Assembly (NCBI GenBank): GCA_031289695.1
Contig: JAITPA010000008.1
Coordinates: 1-64,000, forward strand
Length of the DNA stretch: 64,000 nucleotides
Origin: Holosporales bacterium
GTDB taxonomy: Bacteria > Pseudomonadota > Alphaproteobacteria > RUG11792
Reading direction: 5' to 3'
A program made the translations under genes and the position numbers. Below the pieces are notes generated by a model. That model was given only the letters and a program-made list of their open reading frames with translations, did no database searches and had not been told where the DNA came from. Below, piece after piece: positions 52,381 to 60,328 of this stretch (its first letter is position 1; each line of letters starts with the position of its first letter).

Positions 52381-53550
52381 CTATACGATCAACAACATTG
52401 GATTTTCAAGATTCGAGACCAATGTCTCCAAAAATTTCGCAGCAGTTGCGCCATCAATTACCCGATGATCTATGGCATATCCTATCGTTAAAATATTAGC
52501 TGGGACTAACTGATTATCTTCGTTATAAATTGGTGCTTTTTTGGCTGGCCCTATTGATAGTATACTTGCCTGAGGCGGATTTATAATTGAAGAAAAACTA
52601 TCAATTTTATACATTCCAAGGTTTGAAACGGTTATGCCTCCTCCAATAAATTGTTCTGGTTTCAGTTTTCCGGACTTTGCCTGCTGTACCAGAAACTTTA
52701 TTTCCTTTGATATTTCCTGGATGTTTTTTAGATTTGCATTTTCCACGATTGGAGTTATCAGCCCGCCATCGACTGCAACGGCGACCGATATGTCTACCTG
52801 ATTGAATTTTCTTATCTGCCCACTATTCCAGGAAACGTTAACTGCTGGTTCATCTTCAATCGCCAATGCAACGGCTTTGACTATTAGATCATTGACAGTA
52901 ATCTTTGTATCAATTTTCCTGCTCTTATTTAGCATACACTTAAATTTCAATAGTTCGGTAACATCCGCCGAAGAGTTCATGTAAAAGTGCGGAGTTTCCT
53001 GCTTTGACATCGTTAGCTTTTCAGCAATGATGCGCCTCATCTGAGAAACTGGTTCATCAACGTATTTACACTTTGAAATCGTAACATCAGCCTTGACGAT
53101 CCTCCCGTTTGGTCCAGTTCCAGTGAGCTTAGAAACATCAACTCCAAGGTCGTTTGCTATCCTCTTTGCGAGGGGAGAAATTCTTCTAACAGGGGGCAAA
53201 TCTTCAACAAACTCACCATCTGTTTGACCAATAATTGCTACAGGAGTTTTTACTGGAACATCGTGAGAACCTTCTTGGATCAGGGTCCTTTCTTCAACAG
53301 ACTCGCCATCCGTCTGACCAATAATTGCTATAGGGGTTCTTACCGGAACATCGTGAGAACCTCCTTGAATTAGGATCTTTTCCAGGACGCCTTCGAATGT
53401 AGATTCAACCTCCATCGTTGCCTTATCGGTATCAATCTCCAAGACGACATCTCCAATCGATATATGATCCCCCTCATTTTTGCACCATGAAACTACGTTG
53501 CCCTTCTCCATTGTTGGACTAAGTTTGGGCATTTCAAATTTAAACGACAT
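52381..53550 (-). CDS. pdhC: Dihydrolipoamide acetyltransferase (pyruvate dehydrogenase E2)
   Basis: 389 residues. A lipoyl domain (FEMPKLSPTMEKGNVVSW, lipoyl lysine in EIDTDKATMEVES, residue ~43), a peripheral-subunit-binding domain (RRISPLAKRIANDLGVDVSKLTGTGPNGRIVKADV) and a catalytic core ending DHRVIDGATAAKFLETL (catalytic His). Residues ~60-89 and ~90-119 are an imperfect tandem copy of the end of the lipoyl domain (LIQ(G/E)GSHDVPV...IIGQTDGE). E1 and E3 genes are not in view. E2 of this length fits bacterial PDH. Confidence 0.93.
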   Translation of the reverse strand: MSFKFEMPKLSPTMEKGNVVSWCKNEGDHISIGDVVLEIDTDKATMEVESTFEGVLEKILIQGGSHDVPVRTPIAIIGQTDGESVEERTLIQEGSHDVPVKTPVAIIGQTDGEFVEDLPPVRRISPLAKRIANDLGVDVSKLTGTGPNGRIVKADVTISKCKYVDEPVSQMRRIIAEKLTMSKQETPHFYMNSSADVTELLKFKCMLNKSRKIDTKITVNDLIVKAVALAIEDEPAVNVSWNSGQIRKFNQVDISVAVAVDGGLITPIVENANLKNIQEISKEIKFLVQQAKSGKLKPEQFIGGGITVSNLGMYKIDSFSSIINPPQASILSIGPAKKAPIYNEDNQLVPANILTIGYAIDHRVIDGATAAKFLETLVSNLENPMLLIV

Positions 53551-53643
53551 TAGTCAGCCAATTCGATACTTCGCGTCGTCTAGTTTTCAGAAATTTTGCA
53601 AAAAAGTCAAGAGTGCAGAAACGCATTTTCGACGCAATTTGAG

Positions 53644-54849
53644 TTATCTACGGATCTCTATATTAACGAGCTGGTTATCCCTAAGTATTCTCAGAGTAAC
53701 CGTCTGGTCGCCAATCGAGTTATTCTCCAGATTTTGATATGTTTCTGGATTTTCTACAATATCTTCATTGAACTTCAAAACGACATCCCCTGGTTGCAAT
53801 CCTGATACATCTGCCGGTGATTTGCTTCGGATAGTATCAATGGCAACTCCAACCTGAATATCGTCTGGAATATCTAGTATTTTTCTGACAGATTTTGGCA
53901 CTTCGGTACCTTCGGTGTCTTTAACTTCTATCCCAACATCTGTTAGCATGTCATCCTCACCAACTCTGAGTCCTGCTATTTGCATTCCACGCTTTACGTG
54001 AGAAGCTGGGATTACATACAAAGATGGAAATAAAGAACTATCGACACTAAATACTGGGATACCAATTAGTTGCCCATCAAATGTAAAAACGCCTCCACCA
54101 GCATTTTCTGGCAGTATACTAACTCCAGTTGCCGGATTATTAATCTGAAATTTTCCCAGTCCATTTTCTTTTACGTAATACAATCTCTCGGCGAAGGTGA
54201 CACACAATCCGAAGTCTGGTTTTACGTTTGCCGGTCGAGTGGCCAATGTAAAAAATTGCCCTTTGGCTTTTCCCACCACGACTGCTCCATTTTTTATCAT
54301 GGCATTGCCGGCTATCAATTCGCTATCATCCCAGAGAGAGCTCGCAGCAAAGGTTTCGCCTTTTCGAGATTCAATTTCTAGAAATGCTAAATTCAGTTCT
54401 GGTATTAGTTTCAATACCTTTGCCTTATAATCATTTTTGCCTATCAAAAGCTCACCATCCTCGCTGATGCTTTTGTTTTCACTATCAATGGAAACAACAA
54501 TTTCATCGGCATTTAGAATTGCATCACATGTAGTTACTACAACGCCATTTTCCGATATACAGACTCCCGATATAACCCCGTATTTGTAGGTTGTCGGAAG
54601 AACGCGTTTCTCTATTGCTGAGTTGTGAAACATACTATCTTTTGCTTCGTTACTTATCGTAATTATCAGCACCGTTGATTTAGCGCATTTTTTTACTACA
54701 TCTTTTACCTCTGATTCCCTAACTACCTTTTCGGCTTCTGCTTCTATGGCTGCCTGTTGCTCTTTTGTCACAAGTTTTGGCTTTGCGAAGAGGTATCCCT
54801 GAACGAGGGCTATCAAGATAGCAACTGGAATTATAATTCTTCTCGGCAT
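53644..54849 (-). CDS. HtrA/DegP-like PDZ protein, catalytically inactive
   Basis: 401 residues. N-terminal membrane anchor (IIIPVAILIALVQGYLFA). The trypsin-like fold is recognisable: GVISGVCISENGVVVTTCDA (family SGxIxxxxGxxxTNxHV; His replaced by Asp), PELNLAFLEI (family SDxAxLxI; Asp replaced by Asn) and LPENAGGGVFTFDGQLIGI (family GNSGGALxxxxGxxIGI; Ser replaced by Ala). All three catalytic positions are lost. A C-terminal PDZ domain (VAIDTIRSKSPADVSGLQPGDVVLKF) remains. It starts 6 bp after tssC. Confidence 0.85.
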   Translation of the reverse strand: MPRRIIIPVAILIALVQGYLFAKPKLVTKEQQAAIEAEAEKVVRESEVKDVVKKCAKSTVLIITISNEAKDSMFHNSAIEKRVLPTTYKYGVISGVCISENGVVVTTCDAILNADEIVVSIDSENKSISEDGELLIGKNDYKAKVLKLIPELNLAFLEIESRKGETFAASSLWDDSELIAGNAMIKNGAVVVGKAKGQFFTLATRPANVKPDFGLCVTFAERLYYVKENGLGKFQINNPATGVSILPENAGGGVFTFDGQLIGIPVFSVDSSLFPSLYVIPASHVKRGMQIAGLRVGEDDMLTDVGIEVKDTEGTEVPKSVRKILDIPDDIQVGVAIDTIRSKSPADVSGLQPGDVVLKFNEDIVENPETYQNLENNSIGDQTVTLRILRDNQLVNIEIRR

Positions 54850-54855
54850 CAGAGA

Positions 54856-56322
54856 TCACCCCGCCTTTGCAGGTAGATTAGCAACAAGTCTTATTGACGC
54901 TGTTAACTCTTCCATTTGGAAATGCGGCCTAAGGTATATAACTGATTTATACGCCCCCGGCGAACCAGGAACATCAAATACATCTATTCTGCCTTCCCTG
55001 AGGGGATATTGCGCTTTTGCACTGGCAGGGGCGTCGTCGTTTAGAAGTATGTAAGACGCTATCCATGTGTTTAGATAGTTTTCAACATTTTCCTTTGTTA
55101 GGAATGAACCTATCTTGTCGCGTACCAATACCTTGATGTAGTGAGCAAACCTAGAGGCCGCTAGGATATATGTTATTCTGGCTGATATAGATGAGTTTGC
55201 ATTGGCATCATCTAGGTTATAGACCTTCGGCCTCTGAGTAGTCTGTCCACCAAAGAAGACCGCAAAATCTGTTCCCTTGCAGTAGCACAATGATATGAAT
55301 CCAAGATCACTCAATTCCTTTTCCCTTCGATCTGTTATGGCAACCTCCGTTGGGCATTTAACTGTTTTATCGCCATCGAGCGTTCTGAACACATATGCAG
55401 GGAGCCCCTCGACGATGCCTCCACCCTCAACGCCTCTAATTGCCGCTGTCCAGCTGTATTTAGCAAATGCACTTGTGATACGTTGCCCGAGAGCGTATGC
55501 TGGATTTCCCCAGCAGAATTTATCGGTTTCTCCTACACCTACTTCTTCAGTAAAATTGAACTCTGCAACTGGTAGAGTCGTCGGGCCATACGGAAGTCTC
55601 ATCAGTATTCTTGGTAGTAATAATGCAACGTACCTAGAATCTTCTGTATTTCTAAATGAGTTCCATTTGATATAATCTGGAGATTCAAATATTTTGGCCA
55701 TATCTCTTGGTAATGGCATGTCTTCAAATCTATCGAGATTAAAAAACAATGGAGAAACGGAGGCTATGAACGGAGTGTGCGCCGCAGAGGCGAGACCTGA
55801 TATTAATTCCAAAAACTGGATATCCTGAGGAAAGTTCGTAAATGAATAATCTCCTATCAGACAGGAATATGGATGGCCTCCAAACGTTCCATATTCTTCT
55901 TCGTAGATCTTTTTGAACAGGGCGCTCTGATCGAATTCTATAGCCTTTGATAGATCGTCTCTGAGGTCTTTTAACGACGTATTCAGAAGCCTTATTTTGA
56001 GACGAGTACTTGTTTCGGAATTCATGACGAAGTAATGTAGACCTCGCCATGAACCTTCAAGCTTCTGGAAGTCGGGATGATGGAGGACTTCATTGATCTG
56101 AGCGGTCAATAGCTCATCAAGCTCGGCGATCCGTCTTGTGAGAAACGTAACGATACCAGATTCCTGTGGAAGTTCTTTCAGATCCACCATTTCATTCACA
56201 AAGTCAATGAGAAGAGCTATTGCGTTATCTTCCTGCTCTGGAAATCTGGCCATCTTTTTCTCGTTTAATAAGATGTCAAGGATGCTGGCTTCCTCTGGTA
56301 TAATGACTATTTCGTCTGCCAT
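54856..56322 (-). CDS. tssC: Type VI secretion sheath large subunit TssC
   Basis: 488 residues. TssC features: LDELLTAQINEVLHHPDFQKLEGSWRGLHYFV, RFAHYIKVLVRDKIGSF and a C-terminal IYLRPHFQMEELTASIRLVANLP stretch, the sheath inner-ring and handshake regions. TssC pairs with TssB to form the contractile sheath. The normal size is kept and tssB lies just upstream. No other T6SS gene is in the window. Confidence 0.95.
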   Translation of the reverse strand: MADEIVIIPEEASILDILLNEKKMARFPEQEDNAIALLIDFVNEMVDLKELPQESGIVTFLTRRIAELDELLTAQINEVLHHPDFQKLEGSWRGLHYFVMNSETSTRLKIRLLNTSLKDLRDDLSKAIEFDQSALFKKIYEEEYGTFGGHPYSCLIGDYSFTNFPQDIQFLELISGLASAAHTPFIASVSPLFFNLDRFEDMPLPRDMAKIFESPDYIKWNSFRNTEDSRYVALLLPRILMRLPYGPTTLPVAEFNFTEEVGVGETDKFCWGNPAYALGQRITSAFAKYSWTAAIRGVEGGGIVEGLPAYVFRTLDGDKTVKCPTEVAITDRREKELSDLGFISLCYCKGTDFAVFFGGQTTQRPKVYNLDDANANSSISARITYILAASRFAHYIKVLVRDKIGSFLTKENVENYLNTWIASYILLNDDAPASAKAQYPLREGRIDVFDVPGSPGAYKSVIYLRPHFQMEELTASIRLVANLPAKAG

Positions 56323-56352
56323 CCTACTCTCCCCGAATTTTTTCTATTAGCA

Positions 56353-56919
56353 TTATGCATTTTCCTGTTCCGTTGAATTTTGTTCTTTACTTGGTTTTGC
56401 GGCAGAATCTGTCTTCGCTGTCATTTTGTCATCTAGTTCTTTTTTCAGCTTTTGTAAGTTGTCGTTGTTCTTCATTATCTGGGTCAGAAACATTTCTAGT
56501 GGATCATTCCCATCCATCTTTGTTATTAGATTTTTGAGATTGTTCCTCCTGTTATAGAGCACCGAAAGAGATGGAATATTTTTTGCGATGTTTTGAGGTT
56601 CAAAGTCAGATATGTCTTTAAATATTAACTCGATGCTAATCTCTGGATTTTCATCTGATAACTTATTTGATACTCTGATTATTAACCTTGGGTTTATGAC
56701 AGCAAAGACATCGTTGAAATTGTCTCTATCAATCTCAACAAATTTTCTATTCTTTAATTTGGGCAATGGATTTTCCGGATTCCCAGATAGATCGGCTAAA
56801 ACGCCAACAACAAATGGTAACTCCTTCTTCTCTATCGCATCCCCCACCTCAACGTCATAAGTTATGTGTACCCTCGGTTTCCTCACTCTGTCTAACGTAT
56901 GCTGTCTACTTTCCGCCAT
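56353..56919 (-). CDS. tssB: Type VI secretion sheath small subunit TssB
   Basis: 188 residues. RVHITYDVEVGDAIEKKELPFVVGVLADLSG is the TssB start, followed by FVEIDRDNFNDVF and IELIFKDISDFEP. The C-terminal tail (KMTAKTDSAAKPSKEQ) is polar, as usual. 30 bp before tssC. A possible -10 TATACT lies about 60 bp upstream. Confidence 0.93.
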   Translation of the reverse strand: MAESRQHTLDRVRKPRVHITYDVEVGDAIEKKELPFVVGVLADLSGNPENPLPKLKNRKFVEIDRDNFNDVFAVINPRLIIRVSNKLSDENPEISIELIFKDISDFEPQNIAKNIPSLSVLYNRRNNLKNLITKMDGNDPLEMFLTQIMKNNDNLQKLKKELDDKMTAKTDSAAKPSKEQNSTEQENA

Positions 56920-57390
56920 AAGACTCGCCTCAACTCATTTTAGGAAACAATCGCTCTTAAGCCATCACTCTACTCTAGTATAAAGATTAAAATAAAATTA
57001 GTTAAAATATGATTAATTTTTCCGAAAAATTTTTCATCTCAACCAACGTCCGGACTAACAACAAGACCTAAGAAGTAAGAGTAGGTTGAAGTTAACAGTT
57101 GTGCCTTACAGGAGGTATTTTTACAGCACTTTATGATTTAGGGAATCAACCAACTCTTACGGCAGCAGTATAGCATGATTTTTAAAATTATATGAAAATT
57201 TTTCATAAATGATCACATTTTTTTCGCCAATTCGAGATAAGGTGAATTACCAAGGCTCCATAATTAACTGACGAGAGATTCTAGTTGTCAATCCCTGAAA
57301 CTCTGTGTTTCATAATTTAGCAATTGGTCTATTGAAAAGTCGTTGATTTTCTCTTAATTTTATGATGCAATTTGGCTACTGGATATTAGA
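56920..57390. other. AT-rich intergenic region between tssB and the M16 gene
   Basis: About 470 bp between divergent genes with no gene. It contains a 17-bp perfect inverted repeat, TATGAAAA-T-TTTTCATA, at 57191-57207 and a CAGGAGGTAT ribosome-like site near 57110 with no open frame. Probably divergent promoters and possibly a small RNA; nothing firmer can be said. Confidence 0.4.
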
Positions 57391-58644
57391 ATGCGTTTTG
57401 CCATGAACATAAAAAAAACGGAACTGAGGAATGGCCTGGTTGTTGCAACAGATAGGATCGATAACTTCGAAACTGCCTCGATCGGGATATTTGTAAACAT
57501 AGGATCGGTTAATGAAAATTCCGAGCAAATAGGTGTTTCACATTTTTTAGAACACATGGCCTTTAAGGGCACGACAAACAGGACGGCGCTTCAAATTTCA
57601 AAAGCTATAGAGTCGGTTGGCGGAATAATAAATGCCTATACCAGCAAAGAGGTAACGGCATATCACACTAAGGTTCTAAAAGGAGATATCAAGCTTGCAA
57701 TCGACATAATAACAGACATCCTGCAGAATTCTATTTTCGATACAGAGGAATTTGAAAAAGAAAGAGGGGTCATCATCCAAGAGATACGACAAGTTAACGA
57801 TACGCCAGATGATCTGGTTTTTGATATGTTTCAGGAAAAATGTTTTGATGGTGAGCACCTTGGAACTTCGATATTGGGAAGCGAAAACGATATAAGGTCT
57901 TATAGGCCGGAAGCTCTCAAGAACTACCTAGATACGAAATACTCAACGAAAAAAATGATATTGGCGGCGAGTGGAAAAGTAGATCACGATGAGATATCAA
58001 ATATCGCCGATGAATTGACAACTTCAATGAGGCCATTTGACATAGAGGTAGTTGAAAAGCAAGTTTACAAAGGTGGTTTTATTTACAAAAAAAAAGACTT
58101 GGAGCAGAGTCATTTAGTTTTTGGATTTGAAGGTATTTCAACGGTGGATGATGATAAATATGCTCTTAGATTAATGTCAACAATCCTTGGTTGCGGAATG
58201 TCTTCTAGGCTTTTCCAGGAAATTCGTGAGAGACGTGGTCTTGCGTATTCGGTATTTTCATTTGTATCAAATTACAGAGATACCGGGACATTTGGGATAT
58301 ATTCTGCGTGTGAACACAATAAGGCGAGAGAAGTTTTGAAAATTGCCAAAGATGAGGTTTTGAAGATAGGAAATGATCTAAGTGAGGAAGAGTTACAAAA
58401 AGCTAAAACTCAAATGAAGGCATCTATCCTCATGGGCCTCGAAAGTTCTTCAAATAGAATGGAGAGAATGGCAAACCAGTTGTTATTACAGAACCTGTTC
58501 TTGACTCCAGGGGAGGCGGCAAAAAAAGTGGATAGTGTCATGACCGAGGATATCAAGAGAATTTCCAAAAAGATTGCCAGTTCGAAAATTACATTGGCAG
58601 TTGTTGGAAATGGGAGTGATATAGAGGAATTGTACGCGACTTGA
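57391..58644 (+). CDS. M16-family zinc peptidase (mitochondrial processing peptidase-like)
   Basis: 417 residues. The inverted zinc site HFLEHMAFKGT (HxxEH) is at residue ~50, with the downstream Glu in EFEKERGVIIQEIRQVNDTPDD. Later FQEIRERRGLAYSVFSF and a Gly-rich EQSHLVFGFEG strand match the inactive half-like domain of single-domain M16B enzymes common in Alphaproteobacteria and Rickettsiales. Start at 57391, or at a Met four codons later (57403). Role probably in cleavage of small peptides. Confidence 0.9.
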   Translation: MRFAMNIKKTELRNGLVVATDRIDNFETASIGIFVNIGSVNENSEQIGVSHFLEHMAFKGTTNRTALQISKAIESVGGIINAYTSKEVTAYHTKVLKGDIKLAIDIITDILQNSIFDTEEFEKERGVIIQEIRQVNDTPDDLVFDMFQEKCFDGEHLGTSILGSENDIRSYRPEALKNYLDTKYSTKKMILAASGKVDHDEISNIADELTTSMRPFDIEVVEKQVYKGGFIYKKKDLEQSHLVFGFEGISTVDDDKYALRLMSTILGCGMSSRLFQEIRERRGLAYSVFSFVSNYRDTGTFGIYSACEHNKAREVLKIAKDEVLKIGNDLSEEELQKAKTQMKASILMGLESSSNRMERMANQLLLQNLFLTPGEAAKKVDSVMTEDIKRISKKIASSKITLAVVGNGSDIEELYAT

Positions 58645-58759
58645 GGAATTTTCAGTGATTCTGGAATGTGTTGATTACGCCACGTTGAATCCATGATAGC
58701 CTTCAAGGAAATGTTGTGGTAAGATAACCAGTGTATATTTCCTGTGCTGTATAAGCGAT

Positions 58760-60328
58760 ATGTTAAAAAAAACCAGTTCATTTTTTAAATCTTGTAAGGT
58801 CTTCTGGAACAACTTTTTTTCAAGTAAAGACAAAAAGGAATTTCTTCGAGAAAACTCAAGTTTCGCGGTAATTCAAGTTGTTGTGCTTTTGTCTTCAGCT
58901 CTTGTCGGGGCTATCATCTATGGATGTATGCGGCCTGTTGTCAAAGGGGTCTGCCGTATCGTATTGCAGTCCGATGAAGATTCTTTGGAAGGGATGTTTG
59001 GACGGGTTGTTGGAGTTGAAGCAAAGAAAGCAAGGATCGGGACAACTCAACGCGAGATCAAGTCTATAGGGACATTGAAGGCCAATGCTGAAGTTGTTAT
59101 TAGATCCGAGATCCCCGGGAAGATGGTGGAAATATCATTCACTGAGGGTGAAGAGGTTGAAAAAGGACAGGTGCTCATAAAATTTGACGATGATCTCTTC
59201 AGCGCCGAGGTGCAAAAATACGAAGCTGAGCTTAAACTTCGCGAAGCTGAATTTAAACGGGCAGAGCAACTTCGTAACAAGAACGTCGGCTCCCAGAAGA
59301 CGTATGATGAAGCTTTGGCTCAGAAAATGCAAGCTGAAGCAAATTTAGCCCACGCTAAGGCCCAGCTAAAAAGAACGAAAATAGATGCACCTATTTCTGG
59401 TCGTATAGGGATTCTCAAAATATCTCCTTCTCCTGGGAACATAGTTCAGCAACACGCAGAAATCGTTAACATTGCTGACAATTCCCTGATGCGTGTCGAG
59501 TTTCATGTGCCGGCAAAATTCGCAGAGGATATCGCTCCCGGCCAGTCAGTTGAGATTGTGATAGACTCAGATAAGAATGCGACATATCGCGGAATCGTTG
59601 ATGCTGTTGACTCAGTGGTTGATCCGAAAAATCACAGTATTTTAGTCCGAGCTGTCATTCCAAACAAAAGCGGTCGATTGAAACATGGTATGTTTGCTAA
59701 CGTCAAATTGATTACAGGGGAAAAAGATAATGTCGTTCTGATAGACGAAGAAGCGCTTGATAGAATTGGATCAGTTGAAGTTGTTTGGGTGATTGACCAA
59801 AAAGGTAGGGCGGCGCTAAGACAGGTAATCACCGGAGCCAGAACGGTCGATGGGGTAGAAATATTAGCTGGCCTAAAGGAGGGAGATATTGTTGTTATAG
59901 CTGGACAATTAAAACTGATAGATGGAGCTCGTACAAGAATTCTTAACAAGGATTTTTACCCAGATGAGCCGGCAACAGGTGAGCCAGCAGCGGGTGATGA
60001 ATCAGAAGAGCAATCTCAAAAAGAAAAAGAAGAGGAACCTAGTAAGCAAGAGGAATCGAAAAATGAGACAAAAACAGATGCTGGTACTGATGCAGATGAC
60101 AAAGAAGCAAAAGAAGAAGATGTAACAAAGGAAGAACCAGCCAACGAAAAAGATGAAGAGTCCGCCGAGAAAAATGAAGAACAACCTGAGGAATCCAGCG
60201 GAGAATCTTCCGAGGAACAATCTAGCGGTAAGGATGCAGCCGCTGAGGCGACGGAAGATGGTTCTGGGAAGTCAGTCATGGGGAAAATAAAAGATGCATT
60301 TAAAAAAGTATTGGGGCAAGCACAATGA
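58760..60328 (+). CDS. RND efflux periplasmic adaptor with long acidic tail
   Basis: 522 residues. A cytoplasmic start and membrane helix (AVIQVVVLLSSALVGAIIYG), then the adaptor fold: IRSEIPGKMVEISFTEGEEVEKGQVLIKFDDDLF (lipoyl half), a coiled coil (YEAELKLREAEFKRAEQLRNKNVGSQKTYDEA...), IDAPISGRIGI (second half), beta barrel and membrane-proximal domain. After residue ~400 comes ~115 residues rich in Glu, Lys and Ser and a short helical end (MGKIKDAFKKVLGQ), not found in standard AcrA/MexA. It overlaps the permease start by four bases. Confidence 0.92.
   Translation: MLKKTSSFFKSCKVFWNNFFSSKDKKEFLRENSSFAVIQVVVLLSSALVGAIIYGCMRPVVKGVCRIVLQSDEDSLEGMFGRVVGVEAKKARIGTTQREIKSIGTLKANAEVVIRSEIPGKMVEISFTEGEEVEKGQVLIKFDDDLFSAEVQKYEAELKLREAEFKRAEQLRNKNVGSQKTYDEALAQKMQAEANLAHAKAQLKRTKIDAPISGRIGILKISPSPGNIVQQHAEIVNIADNSLMRVEFHVPAKFAEDIAPGQSVEIVIDSDKNATYRGIVDAVDSVVDPKNHSILVRAVIPNKSGRLKHGMFANVKLITGEKDNVVLIDEEALDRIGSVEVVWVIDQKGRAALRQVITGARTVDGVEILAGLKEGDIVVIAGQLKLIDGARTRILNKDFYPDEPATGEPAAGDESEEQSQKEKEEEPSKQEESKNETKTDAGTDADDKEAKEEDVTKEEPANEKDEESAEKNEEQPEESSGESSEEQSSGKDAAAEATEDGSGKSVMGKIKDAFKKVLGQAQ

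Noticed and set aside
60016-60279. Ser-rich antisense frames inside the adaptor tail
   Set aside because: They are shadows of the Glu/Lys/Ser-rich tail: reversing a biased repeat gives long open frames by chance.
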